64,000 nucleotides of DNA, taken from an uncultured Bacteroidales bacterium. Its GTDB lineage: Bacteria; Bacteroidota; Bacteroidia; Bacteroidales; P3. The notes under the pieces are model-generated. The model saw only the letters and a program-made list of their open reading frames with translations. It ran no database searches and was not told the origin of the DNA. How positions within the stretch are numbered: the first letter of the stretch is position 1; the number at the start of each line of letters is the position of its first letter. A program made the translations under genes and the position numbers. Location of the stretch: contig CASEWE010000011.1 of NCBI GenBank assembly GCA_949291555.1, positions 1 to 64,000 on the forward strand, read 5' to 3'. Of this stretch, positions 8,041 to 15,998 are shown piece after piece.

Positions 8041-9057
8041 TCATTTCACGTCAAAATCAGCGTCCACGTATTTCTTGATTTTTTCCCTGAGGCTTTCAAC
8101 CGTTTCCCAGTCGGGATTATTGTCGGATGTATAGGAAAAGTCGCCGGCAACCGGGACCGCATGGTAATGATCCATGTAATCGCCCTGCGCATGGCAATAC
8201 GAAACCGAAGGGAGGATGGCGTAGTAGGGACCTATGTCGATCGTGTGCATGGCGTCGGTCACCGTGATCATCTCTTCATGGAGCTTTTCCCCCGGGCGTA
8301 TGCCCACGATCTCGTACCGCGCCTCCGGCGCAATGGCTTTGGCCACATCCATAATCCGGTACGAGGGAATCTTCGGCACGAAAATCTCCCCGCCGATATG
8401 ATTCCCGATCGCGTACATGACCAAATCCACCCCCTCCTGCAAAGAAATGTTGAAACGGGTCATGTCCGGATGGGTAATCGGTATCACGCCCTTTCCCCTT
8501 TGATTCAAAAAGAAAGGGATGACCGAGCCTCGCGACCCCATGACATTGCCGTAACGCACTACCGAGAAACGGATGTCCCGCTTCCCTTTGATATTGTTAG
8601 CGGCCACGAAAAGCTTGTCCGAAACCAGCTTGGTCGCCCCGTAAAGGTTGATGGGCGCGCAGGCTTTGTCGGTAGACAGGGCGACCACCTCCTTCACCCC
8701 GCAGTCCAAGGCCGCGTTGATGACATTCCGCGCCCCGTTCACATTGGTCTTGATGCACTCGTCCGGATTGTACTCGGCCGTGTCCACCTGCTTGATAGCC
8801 GCAGCATGGATAATGACATCCACCCCTTCGCAAGCCCTCTTCAACCTGTCGGCATCCCGGACATCGCCAATGAAAAACCTCAGCTGCGGATATTCCTTGG
8901 CCGGATACGCCTGGTGCATCAGATACTGCTTAAGCTCGTCGCGGGAGTAGACAACGATGCGGGAAACATCCGGATAACGGTTCAGAATGGTCTCCACGAA
9001 TTTCTTTCCGAACGAACCGGTTCCCCCGGTAATCAAAACCGACTTATGATTCAACAT
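8041..9057 (-). CDS. pseB: UDP-GlcNAc 4,6-dehydratase (C5-inverting)
   Basis: First enzyme of pseudaminic acid synthesis: an NADP-dependent SDR-fold dehydratase that converts UDP-GlcNAc to the 4-keto-6-deoxy-L-arabino sugar. In 338 residues it shows GGTGSFG (11-17) for the cofactor, STDKA (128-132) and the YxxxK pair Tyr139/Lys143. The C-terminal GEKLHEEM segment is typical of the inverting PseB/FlaA1 group and separates it from ordinary C4 epimerases. It starts 58 bases after the flippase gene. Confidence 0.95.
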   Translation of the reverse strand: MLNHKSVLITGGTGSFGKKFVETILNRYPDVSRIVVYSRDELKQYLMHQAYPAKEYPQLRFFIGDVRDADRLKRACEGVDVIIHAAAIKQVDTAEYNPDECIKTNVNGARNVINAALDCGVKEVVALSTDKACAPINLYGATKLVSDKLFVAANNIKGKRDIRFSVVRYGNVMGSRGSVIPFFLNQRGKGVIPITHPDMTRFNISLQEGVDLVMYAIGNHIGGEIFVPKIPSYRIMDVAKAIAPEARYEIVGIRPGEKLHEEMITVTDAMHTIDIGPYYAILPSVSYCHAQGDYMDHYHAVPVAGDFSYTSDNNPDWETVESLREKIKKYVDADFDVK

Positions 9058-9101
9058 ATTAACAAATTTCTTAGAAATTAGTAAAGATACAAATATTCTC
9101 T

Positions 9102-9133
9102 AACACTCCTTTTCCTCAACACTCCTTTTCCTC
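9102..9133. repeat. 16-base tandem duplication over the flippase stop
   Basis: AACACTCCTTTTCCTC occurs twice end to end (9102-9117, 9118-9133). On the coding strand the flippase stop codon lies at the junction of the two copies, so the second copy is a duplicate of the 3 prime end placed after the stop. Confidence 0.85.
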
Positions 9134-10594
9134 TTTCCGCCCGTGAAACTTCTTCCGGAGCATCTGCAACAAATACGCTTTCATTTCCAAGTAAATCCGA
9201 GCCCCCGCCAAACGCAGCAAAACAATATAAAAGAAAGCAGCCAGCAGGATTTTCACAGCCAATCGTCCATAGATGTTTTCAATGTCGCCCGCAATCCATC
9301 CGGAGGCGAACATGCTGATTGCCGCTACGGCACAAAAGAACAAGGAGTCTGCCAACAAGCCGAGATAACCGGCTCTCAGCTCTCTTCCCACCATATATTG
9401 CATCAATAAGCATGTCAGCACAAGAATCCCCGCGTAGACCAACGTCATGACTCGGATGCCGAAAGGATGGCTCAAGAATACCATCAGCAATTGCAAGCAG
9501 GAGGCTCCTATGGCCACCCACATGACAAGCCCTGATTTCCCTCGGCTTAAAATCAAGGTATTGCACATCCACGTCAAGGGAATAAAAGCCCCGCCCACGC
9601 AGAGAATCCGCATAAGCGGGACAGCCGGAGCCCATTTGTCCGTAATGGCAATCGTGATGAATTCAGGGGCTATCAAAGCCAGACCGAACATGCAGGAAAA
9701 CGAAACCATGGACATGAAACGGAACGTCTTGCGGAAAACCCGCTGCAACCGATCCATGGAATCCGATGCTTCCACGAATACCGGCTGCATCATCCCGGTC
9801 ACTACCCCGCAAAAAACGGAATAAGCCGAATAGCTCCACTTCGAGGCCTGGTTATAATACCCCACCTGGACATGGGAATAATACCGCCCCAGAAAAACAA
9901 TCAGGATATTATTGCTTATCGTATCGACAACCCTGTTGATCAAAATCCTTACCCCGTACCGCCACATGGCCGCAAACGAACGGGCATCGAAAGAAAAACC
10001 CGGTCTCCACCGTGCAGCAATCCAGACAAACACCATCCTGAAAAAGAAAAGGCCCACCGACTGCAAAGCCAAGCCCCAATAAGCCCACCCGCACAATGCC
10101 ATGATAACGCCGCATACCCCGGAAATAACCGTAACAAGCAACAGGAGCAAAGACAGTTTTTTTATTTGCAACGCTTTCTGCAGTCTGACCATCGGAACCG
10201 TGCAAAGAGAGGAGAATACGAATCCCAGGAACACGACCCGCCCCAAAGCCTTCAACTCCGGAATACGGTAAAAACCGGCAATCAAAGGGGTACAGAAAAA
10301 CAATACCAGATAAAGGAGAACACTGCTGCCGGCCGTAAACCAGAAAACCGTATCGTAATCCTCCTGCGAAGCATCCTTCTTGTTAATCAACGCCGAAGAA
10401 AGGCCGCATTCCTGCAGGGCAGAGGCCAAAGCGGTAAAAACAGCCAGCAACCCGACTATCCCGTAGTCTTCCGGCATCAGAATCCGGGCCAGAACCAAGC
10501 CGAACAACATGTTTATCACCTGCGACAACAAATTGTTCATACCTAACCAGAAAATTCCTTTGGCTGTTTTTTGCTTCAATGATGCTTCTTCCAT
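9116..10594 (-). CDS. MOP-family polysaccharide flippase (Wzx-like)
   Basis: A 492-residue membrane protein with a dozen or more hydrophobic segments of the polysaccharide biosynthesis/MurJ-like MOP superfamily (Wzx, PF13440-type). It should flip lipid-linked glycan units from the cytoplasmic to the periplasmic side. The N-terminal pattern TAKGIFWLGMNNLLSQV followed by PEDYGIVGLL is typical. It is the first gene of the pse operon, with a good promoter just upstream of the ATG at 10594. A 22-residue longer reading runs into that promoter and was rejected. The glycan it carries is inferred to contain pseudaminic acid. Confidence 0.88.
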   Translation of the reverse strand: MEEASLKQKTAKGIFWLGMNNLLSQVINMLFGLVLARILMPEDYGIVGLLAVFTALASALQECGLSSALINKKDASQEDYDTVFWFTAGSSVLLYLVLFFCTPLIAGFYRIPELKALGRVVFLGFVFSSLCTVPMVRLQKALQIKKLSLLLLLVTVISGVCGVIMALCGWAYWGLALQSVGLFFFRMVFVWIAARWRPGFSFDARSFAAMWRYGVRILINRVVDTISNNILIVFLGRYYSHVQVGYYNQASKWSYSAYSVFCGVVTGMMQPVFVEASDSMDRLQRVFRKTFRFMSMVSFSCMFGLALIAPEFITIAITDKWAPAVPLMRILCVGGAFIPLTWMCNTLILSRGKSGLVMWVAIGASCLQLLMVFLSHPFGIRVMTLVYAGILVLTCLLMQYMVGRELRAGYLGLLADSLFFCAVAAISMFASGWIAGDIENIYGRLAVKILLAAFFYIVLLRLAGARIYLEMKAYLLQMLRKKFHGRKEEKEC

Positions 10595-10609
10595 AGCCGT
10601 AAATCCATG

Positions 10610-10640
10610 CGAAAGTAGTACATCTTTGCCTGTATGCAAA
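10610..10640 (-). promoter_or_regulatory. promoter of the flippase-pse operon
   Basis: On the minus strand TTTTG is followed by exactly 19 bases and TACTTTCG, a near match to the Bacteroidetes TTTG-N19-TAnnTTTG promoter. The start codon at 10594 is only about 10 bases beyond the expected transcription start, so the leader is very short. Confidence 0.7.
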
Positions 10641-10678
10641 AACACGCCCCTCCTGTCCAATCCCCGCTTTCCCTTGCC

Positions 10679-11731
10679 TCATCTTGGCAGTTTTCCCCGA
10701 TTGCCCGGTTTCCGGGCAATCACCACGACTTCGGTGCCGATGTCCTTTTTGAAATGCAAAAGGAACCATGTCCACAACTGCTGCATTTTCCCTTTCAACA
10801 GCAATTTCTTGCCAGGCTTCTCCGCGCCGAAGGAAAAATGCCCGTTCTTTTCTATCAGGCAAGAGCAGGCATGCACCCAGTGCTCGTTCCGGCATGTGGT
10901 AAACGACTTATTTATTTGGAAGCCTGATTCCGTGCACAAAAACGACAAATTTTCCCGATTGAACACCTGAAGATGCGCAGGCGAGTGCCAGTAGAACCAG
11001 TTCCGCCCGAACCGTTTCAATTGACGGCTTTGGCTATTCGGCGTCGCCATGACCAGCCAGCCTCCCGGCTTCAATATCCGGAAGCACTCCTTCACCACTT
11101 CATCCACGCCGTAAAGATGCTCTATGACATGGTTCATGGTAACGACATCGAAGGTTCCCGATGGATATTCCTGGGAAAACAAATCCCCCGCCTTCGCCTC
11201 GATTCCCGCTTTCCTGCATTGTTCAATCGCATCCGCATCGAAGTCCAATCCCTCCACATCCCAGCCTTTCCCGCGCAAACGCTTCATCATTTCTCCGCTT
11301 CCGCAACCGACATCCAGCAATTTCCCCTTGGCGACCTTATGGGTATCCAAATAGAAATACCGGGTATCCGCTTCCGCTTTTTCTGTCGGGAAGCAGCTCA
11401 AGGCCAGGAACTGCAAGCATCGCTTCCAGGATTTGCGCGCATACCCGTACTTGACATCCACGTAACCTTGTTCCAACGGACGCAGGAAAGCCAGAATATT
11501 CGCCTTTTCTTCCGCATGCGTGTAATACTCTTCATAGGCTTTTCCGATATCCTCGGGCAAGGGCGCCGGAGACAAGTAAAGCAAACCGCAATGCAGGCAT
11601 CTTGCCATCGTCCACTCGCCTGGAACATGATACAGCGTATCGCGCATGCCTGCTATATGCACCTCCTTTCCGCCATGATGGCACAAAGGACAATCCGGAA
11701 GTTCCGCCACCCGTATCAACGGATTCTCCAT
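10679..11731 (-). CDS. SAM-dependent methyltransferase with zinc-ribbon head
   Basis: A class I methyltransferase (Methyltransf_23-like) of 350 residues. The head has four cysteines, Cys14, Cys17, Cys45 and Cys48 (CPLC, CLHC), likely a zinc ribbon. The SAM site LDVGCGSGE lies near residue 145, followed by VTMNHVIEHL and LKPGGWLVMATPN. Such proteins are common in surface-glycan clusters, where they methylate sugars or lipid-linked ends. ATG at 11731 was chosen over a TTG at 11740. It has its own promoter, and the flippase operon begins 84 bases downstream on the same strand. Substrate unknown. Confidence 0.85.
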   Translation of the reverse strand: MENPLIRVAELPDCPLCHHGGKEVHIAGMRDTLYHVPGEWTMARCLHCGLLYLSPAPLPEDIGKAYEEYYTHAEEKANILAFLRPLEQGYVDVKYGYARKSWKRCLQFLALSCFPTEKAEADTRYFYLDTHKVAKGKLLDVGCGSGEMMKRLRGKGWDVEGLDFDADAIEQCRKAGIEAKAGDLFSQEYPSGTFDVVTMNHVIEHLYGVDEVVKECFRILKPGGWLVMATPNSQSRQLKRFGRNWFYWHSPAHLQVFNRENLSFLCTESGFQINKSFTTCRNEHWVHACSCLIEKNGHFSFGAEKPGKKLLLKGKMQQLWTWFLLHFKKDIGTEVVVIARKPGNRGKLPR

Positions 11732-11753
11732 AATCTGCAATGTATCAATATCT

Positions 11754-11784
11754 TGAAAATAATCATAAAACCAGGACCCGCAAA
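11754..11784 (-). promoter_or_regulatory. promoter of the methyltransferase gene
   Basis: Minus-strand TTTG, 19 bases, TATTTTCA. The spacing is exact and the -7 box is a fair match. The ATG at 11731 lies about 16 bases past the predicted start. Confidence 0.6.
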
Positions 11785-11840
11785 CAGGAACCGTTCATGG
11801 AAACCAAGGACCAACGGAAACTGCAAGCCGGCCAAAGAAA

Positions 11841-11873
11841 AGCGGAGGCATGCTGCAAGCAGCCGCCTCCGCT
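11841..11873 (-). terminator. intrinsic terminator after the flavodiiron gene
   Basis: AGCGGAGGC at 11841-11849 pairs with 11865-11873, and an inner GCTGC/GCAGC pair extends the stem. On the minus strand it is followed by TTTCTTT. It lies about 70 bases beyond the stop of the flavodiiron protein gene and would separate it from the methyltransferase promoter. Confidence 0.65.
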
Positions 11874-11942
11874 CCGATCCTGCAAAAAGCGCGTACGGTT
11901 CCGACTATCGAGCTGAAAAGCCGAATTCCCGAACCAGCCGCA

Positions 11943-13145
11943 TTACTTGAGCTTCTGCGCAAACCGCACGCCATATTCGTAAGCGGCTTGCAACTGGGTC
12001 TCGCTGGGCTTGAACTTTACAAAACAGCTTTCCCCAACAAAATCCAGCTTAGCAGCCTGGATATTGGCCTCTATCACATCTTTGGCCTCCCCGCTCCAGC
12101 CATAGGAGCCGAAAGCGCCGGCCAGTTTCCCCCGGTCGCGCAAAGGCGTAAGGGCGGCAAAGCAATTGTACAACGGAGGAAGGGCATTCTGGTTGATGGT
12201 CGGGGAACCGAACAGCAAACCGGAAGCTTTCTCCGCATGCGCGCCGATTTCCCCCGGCCCCATTTTTTCCACATCGCACAAATCCACCGTCAGCCCTTCG
12301 CTTCCCACCCCTTCGGCAATCTTCTCGGCCAGCATCTTCGTATAGCCGTAGGCGGAGACATAAGCCACTAAGACCCTGTCTTTTTCAGGAAGGGCAACAT
12401 ATTCCTCGCACATTTTCCTGGAGTGTTCCACGCATTCTTTCCAGTGCGAACGCAAAACAGGTCCGTGCCCGGGGCAAATGAGCCGGATGTCCAATTTTTC
12501 AACCTTTTCGATGGCTCGCAGGAAAAACCGGCTGAACGGGCGCAGGATCGCATGGAAATAATAGTCGAACGCATCGCGGTAATCGCCCACCTCGTCATCG
12601 AAAATCCGTTTCGACGGGCTGGCAAAATGCGCGCCGAAAGAATCGCAGGTGAACAAGACCTTGTCTTCCGGAACGTATGTATAGATGCTATCGGGCCAAT
12701 GCAAGTTGCTGGCCCCGATGAAACGCAGGGTCTTTCCGCCCAAATCCACCTCGTCTCCTTCCTTCACCGCCCGGGACGGGAAATCCATGTTGGCAATGTC
12801 TTTCAAATACTTCAAGGCTGCCGCGCTGGCCAGCACCTCGGCGTTCGGGCAAAGTTTCAACAAGCGTTCCAAGGAGCCGGAATGGTCGGGTTCGGTGTGA
12901 TCCAGCACAATGTAGTCGATGGCGGAAAGGTCGGTCACCGAAGTGAGTTTCTCCATGTACTCGTCAAAAAACGTAGCCTTGGCCGTTTCGATCAAAGCGG
13001 TCTTCCCCGAGCCTTTCACCACATAGGAATTATACGTGGTGCCGTACTTGGTCTCCATGACCACATCGAAAGTGACGATGCCGAAATCCAAAATCCCCAC
13101 CCAGTCTATGCCAGGCGCGAGGTTAATTACTTCACTGTTTTTCAT
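11943..13145 (-). CDS. fprA: flavodiiron protein (FprA family)
   Basis: A cytoplasmic A-type flavoprotein that reduces O2 to water and/or NO to N2O in anaerobes. The N-terminal metallo-beta-lactamase-like domain carries the di-iron ligands H-x-E-x-D-H at 83-88 (HTEPDH) and further ligands in FTCDSFGAH and PGHGPVLR. The C-terminal third is a flavodoxin domain (VAYVSAYGYTKMLAEKIAEG) for FMN. Its 400 residues are normal. ATG at 13145 was preferred to GTG at 13154. It stands alone between parC and a terminator, 218 bases from parC, and that gap shows no clear promoter. Confidence 0.94.
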   Translation of the reverse strand: MKNSEVINLAPGIDWVGILDFGIVTFDVVMETKYGTTYNSYVVKGSGKTALIETAKATFFDEYMEKLTSVTDLSAIDYIVLDHTEPDHSGSLERLLKLCPNAEVLASAAALKYLKDIANMDFPSRAVKEGDEVDLGGKTLRFIGASNLHWPDSIYTYVPEDKVLFTCDSFGAHFASPSKRIFDDEVGDYRDAFDYYFHAILRPFSRFFLRAIEKVEKLDIRLICPGHGPVLRSHWKECVEHSRKMCEEYVALPEKDRVLVAYVSAYGYTKMLAEKIAEGVGSEGLTVDLCDVEKMGPGEIGAHAEKASGLLFGSPTINQNALPPLYNCFAALTPLRDRGKLAGAFGSYGWSGEAKDVIEANIQAAKLDFVGESCFVKFKPSETQLQAAYEYGVRFAQKLK

Positions 13146-13363
13146 ATTCTTCACTTTTTCCTTTTATAGCTTCTCCACACCCGATCGCCCGATGCCGGCG
13201 CTTCCTTCCCTCCAGCCCGCAAGCCCTGGCCAATCCGGCATGCTGGAACCTCCCGAGCGGATTGCAAGCAAGCGGCAAACGCGAACAGCAAACGGAAAAC
13301 GGCAAGCCGCAATCCAAGGCAACCCGGCACCCCAATGCACCGGCTCTTCCAAGCCCCGGAAGC

Positions 13364-15991
13364 CTAAAACAAGCTCAATTGCTCGTTGTTCCCCGCATCG
13401 GCAGGCACTTCCATCTTCCCCGCAGCATCCGCCGCGCCGCCCTGCCCCTCCTGGCCGGCAACCTCCTGGTCCGAAACATTCTCCTGATACAAGGCTTCAT
13501 AATCCGGATCCGGCCGCAAAGGCTCCATCCACTCCACCTTCTTCACAAAAGAAGCGGAAAGACGCTTCCCCTTGGCCTTGTAGCCTTTGATGCCGATAAA
13601 CCCGGCCACATCCACTTCCAGGTCTTCCAAAACCTTCCCGTTGGCTTTCCCGTCGAAGACCACCCGCAAACGCGGCCAAGCATCCATCGACAAGCTTTCC
13701 AGAACGCAGTCTTCCTCCACGAACCGCATCCGTTTCTCGCTTTCTTCCACCTGGAAACGCTTCACGTACCACAACCGGGTTTTCGTATCCCGGTAAACGG
13801 CCGTCACGACCCGTTGCGGGTAATGCTTCTCCAAACGGAACATATCCGGGTCGAAATGGTTGCCCAAATCGTAATTCGTCAAACGGTAAATCCCGTTGCG
13901 CATCAGGGTCAGTATCTTGTCCCTTCCCTTGAACGCCCCGATGTACTTTCCCCGTCCCTCCACGTTAAGCCGCTGCACCGTATCATCGTACCAGATTTGA
14001 CGGGCGCCCAAGGTGGAGACGCCTGCATCTTTCAATTCGATGCGTTTCACCGCATTGCGCGAAAGGATATTTCCCATGCTGCCGCGCCCCTTCACCGCCA
14101 GATCCTTGAAATCGAAATCGAAATGAAGCTTTTTCAGCTTGGGCTTGAACCGAAGGTGAACGCGGACCACTTCGGCTTCCCCGTTAGGGTTCGCCGTGAA
14201 ATACAGAACCGTGGAACCCGGCTTCCCTTGCGTAAGATCGTATTCCTTGTCCCGGGTAATCCCCCCGATGGCAAACCGCTTCACATAAGCCACCCCGCCT
14301 TTCCCGTCGCTGTAGACCATGTTGTAAATGGTGCGTTCGTCGTTGCGCTTGAAAATGCCCACATGGATGATGTCCTCGCCCACAAACACCTTCTCGCCCA
14401 CTTTCACCACTTTGAACGTCCCATTGCGGCGGAAAACCACCATGTCGTCCAAGTCCGAGCACTCGCACACGTATTCGTCCTTTTTCAAACCGGTGCCCGC
14501 GAAACCTTCGGCCCGGTTCACGTAAAGTTTTTCATTGGTAGCCGCCACCATGCTGGCCTGGATATTTTCGAAATTGCGGATTTCGGTTTTCCGCTCGCGT
14601 CCGGCCCCGTACTTTTTCTTTATGTTTTGAAAATACGCGATGGCGTAATCGGTAAGATTCGCCAGATGTTCCCGGGCTTCGGCCATGCCGGCCTCGGTTT
14701 CCCGGATCTTCTCCTGGGCTTTCTTCAAATCGAACTTGGAAATCTTGCGTACCGGCTTCTCCACCAGATGCAGGACCTCTTCCTTCCCTACTTTCCGCCC
14801 CAGAAGCTTGGCAAACGGCAAAAACGCCTCCTCGATGGCCTTCAGCTGTTCTTCCCACCGGCGGGTATCCTTTTCCAGAAGGCGGTAGATGCGCTCTTCG
14901 AAGAATATCTTTTCCAAGGAAGTCAGGAACCACGCCTCTTGCAGTTCCTGCAAACGGATTTCCAGCTCCTCCTTCAGCAATTCCATGGTATGGAACGTGG
15001 AAACCCGCAACATCTCGCTCACACCCAGGAAGCAAGGTTTCTGCCCGGAAACCACGCAGGCATTGGGAGAAAGCGACATCTCGCAATCGGTAAACGCGTA
15101 AAGGGCGTCGATCGTCGTATCGGGCGATACGCCCGGCTGCAAGTGCACGATGATCTCAGCCTTCTGGGCGGTATTGTCTTCTACCTTGCGGATTTTGATC
15201 TTCCCTTTTTCTCCCGCCTTAAGAATGCTCTCTATCAGTGACGTGGTCGTGGTCCCATAAGGGATTTCCTCGATCACGAGGGTCTTCTTGTCCAGCACGC
15301 TTATCTTTGCCCTGACCCGGACTTTCCCTCCCCGTAATCCATCATTGTAATTGGCCACATCGATGCTTCCTCCGGTAGGGAAATCGGGATATAGCTCGAA
15401 CGCCTGCCCCTTGAGGACCTTGACCGAAGCATCGAGCAGCTCGTTGAAATTATGCGGCAGTACCTTGCAGGCCAAACCTACCGCGATTCCTTCCACGCCT
15501 TGGAACAACAGCAATGGGAATTTCACCGGCAAGGCGACCGGTTCCTGGTTGCGCCCGTCGTAAGAAGGCTTCCACCGGGTAGTCTTGGGATTGAATGCCA
15601 CCTCCAAGGCGAAAGGCGAAAGCCGCGCTTCGATGTAACGGGGCGCAGCGGCCGAATCACCGGTGAGGACATTGCCCCAGTTCCCCTGGCAGTCTATGAG
15701 CAACTCTTTCTGGCCCAGCTGCACCAAAGCATCGCCGATGGAAGCATCGCCATGGGGATGGTACTTCATGGTATTCCCTACGACATTGGCTACTTTGTTG
15801 AACCGTCCATCGTCCAGTTCCTTCATCGAATGGAGTATCCGCCGCTGAACCGGCTTCAATCCGTCGGACAATTCCGGTACAGCCCGTTCCAGAATCACAT
15901 ACGAAGCGTAATCGAGGAACCAGTTCTTGAAAAGACCAGGTATCGGGACAATCCGGCCCGGGGGCATATCTTCTTTCGGTTCGAATTCCAT
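13364..15991 (-). CDS. parC: DNA topoisomerase IV subunit A
   Basis: The DNA-breaking subunit of a type IIA topoisomerase that decatenates chromosomes. The 875-residue protein has the winged-helix domain with HPHGDASIGDALVQL (the quinolone-resistance region) and the catalytic tyrosine in AAPRYIEARLS. A long coiled-coil middle follows, then a C-terminal region with blade-like segments and an acidic, disordered tail. ATG at 15991 begins MEFEPKEDM and leaves 7 bases after the upstream BatA-like gene; a much longer reading overlaps that gene and was rejected. ParC rather than GyrA is inferred from the degenerate C-terminal repeats and overall resemblance to Bacteroidales ParC. Confidence 0.9.
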   Translation of the reverse strand: MEFEPKEDMPPGRIVPIPGLFKNWFLDYASYVILERAVPELSDGLKPVQRRILHSMKELDDGRFNKVANVVGNTMKYHPHGDASIGDALVQLGQKELLIDCQGNWGNVLTGDSAAAPRYIEARLSPFALEVAFNPKTTRWKPSYDGRNQEPVALPVKFPLLLFQGVEGIAVGLACKVLPHNFNELLDASVKVLKGQAFELYPDFPTGGSIDVANYNDGLRGGKVRVRAKISVLDKKTLVIEEIPYGTTTTSLIESILKAGEKGKIKIRKVEDNTAQKAEIIVHLQPGVSPDTTIDALYAFTDCEMSLSPNACVVSGQKPCFLGVSEMLRVSTFHTMELLKEELEIRLQELQEAWFLTSLEKIFFEERIYRLLEKDTRRWEEQLKAIEEAFLPFAKLLGRKVGKEEVLHLVEKPVRKISKFDLKKAQEKIRETEAGMAEAREHLANLTDYAIAYFQNIKKKYGAGRERKTEIRNFENIQASMVAATNEKLYVNRAEGFAGTGLKKDEYVCECSDLDDMVVFRRNGTFKVVKVGEKVFVGEDIIHVGIFKRNDERTIYNMVYSDGKGGVAYVKRFAIGGITRDKEYDLTQGKPGSTVLYFTANPNGEAEVVRVHLRFKPKLKKLHFDFDFKDLAVKGRGSMGNILSRNAVKRIELKDAGVSTLGARQIWYDDTVQRLNVEGRGKYIGAFKGRDKILTLMRNGIYRLTNYDLGNHFDPDMFRLEKHYPQRVVTAVYRDTKTRLWYVKRFQVEESEKRMRFVEEDCVLESLSMDAWPRLRVVFDGKANGKVLEDLEVDVAGFIGIKGYKAKGKRLSASFVKKVEWMEPLRPDPDYEALYQENVSDQEVAGQEGQGGAADAAGKMEVPADAGNNEQLSLF

Positions 15992-15998
15992 TCTGTAT

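Noticed and set aside
2396..9057. Legionaminic or sialic acid cluster
   Set aside because: The inverting dehydratase PseB, the PseC-type transaminase and the PseG hydrolase are the pseudaminic acid set; no hydrolysing epimerase of the NeuC/LegG type is present.
13146..13363. Promoter for the flavodiiron gene
   Set aside because: No TAnnTTTG box with a spaced TTG was found in this 218-base gap; it may be read from parC.
13262..15241. 659-codon open frame antisense to parC
   Set aside because: Shadow of the parC codon pattern; parC has all catalytic motifs in order.
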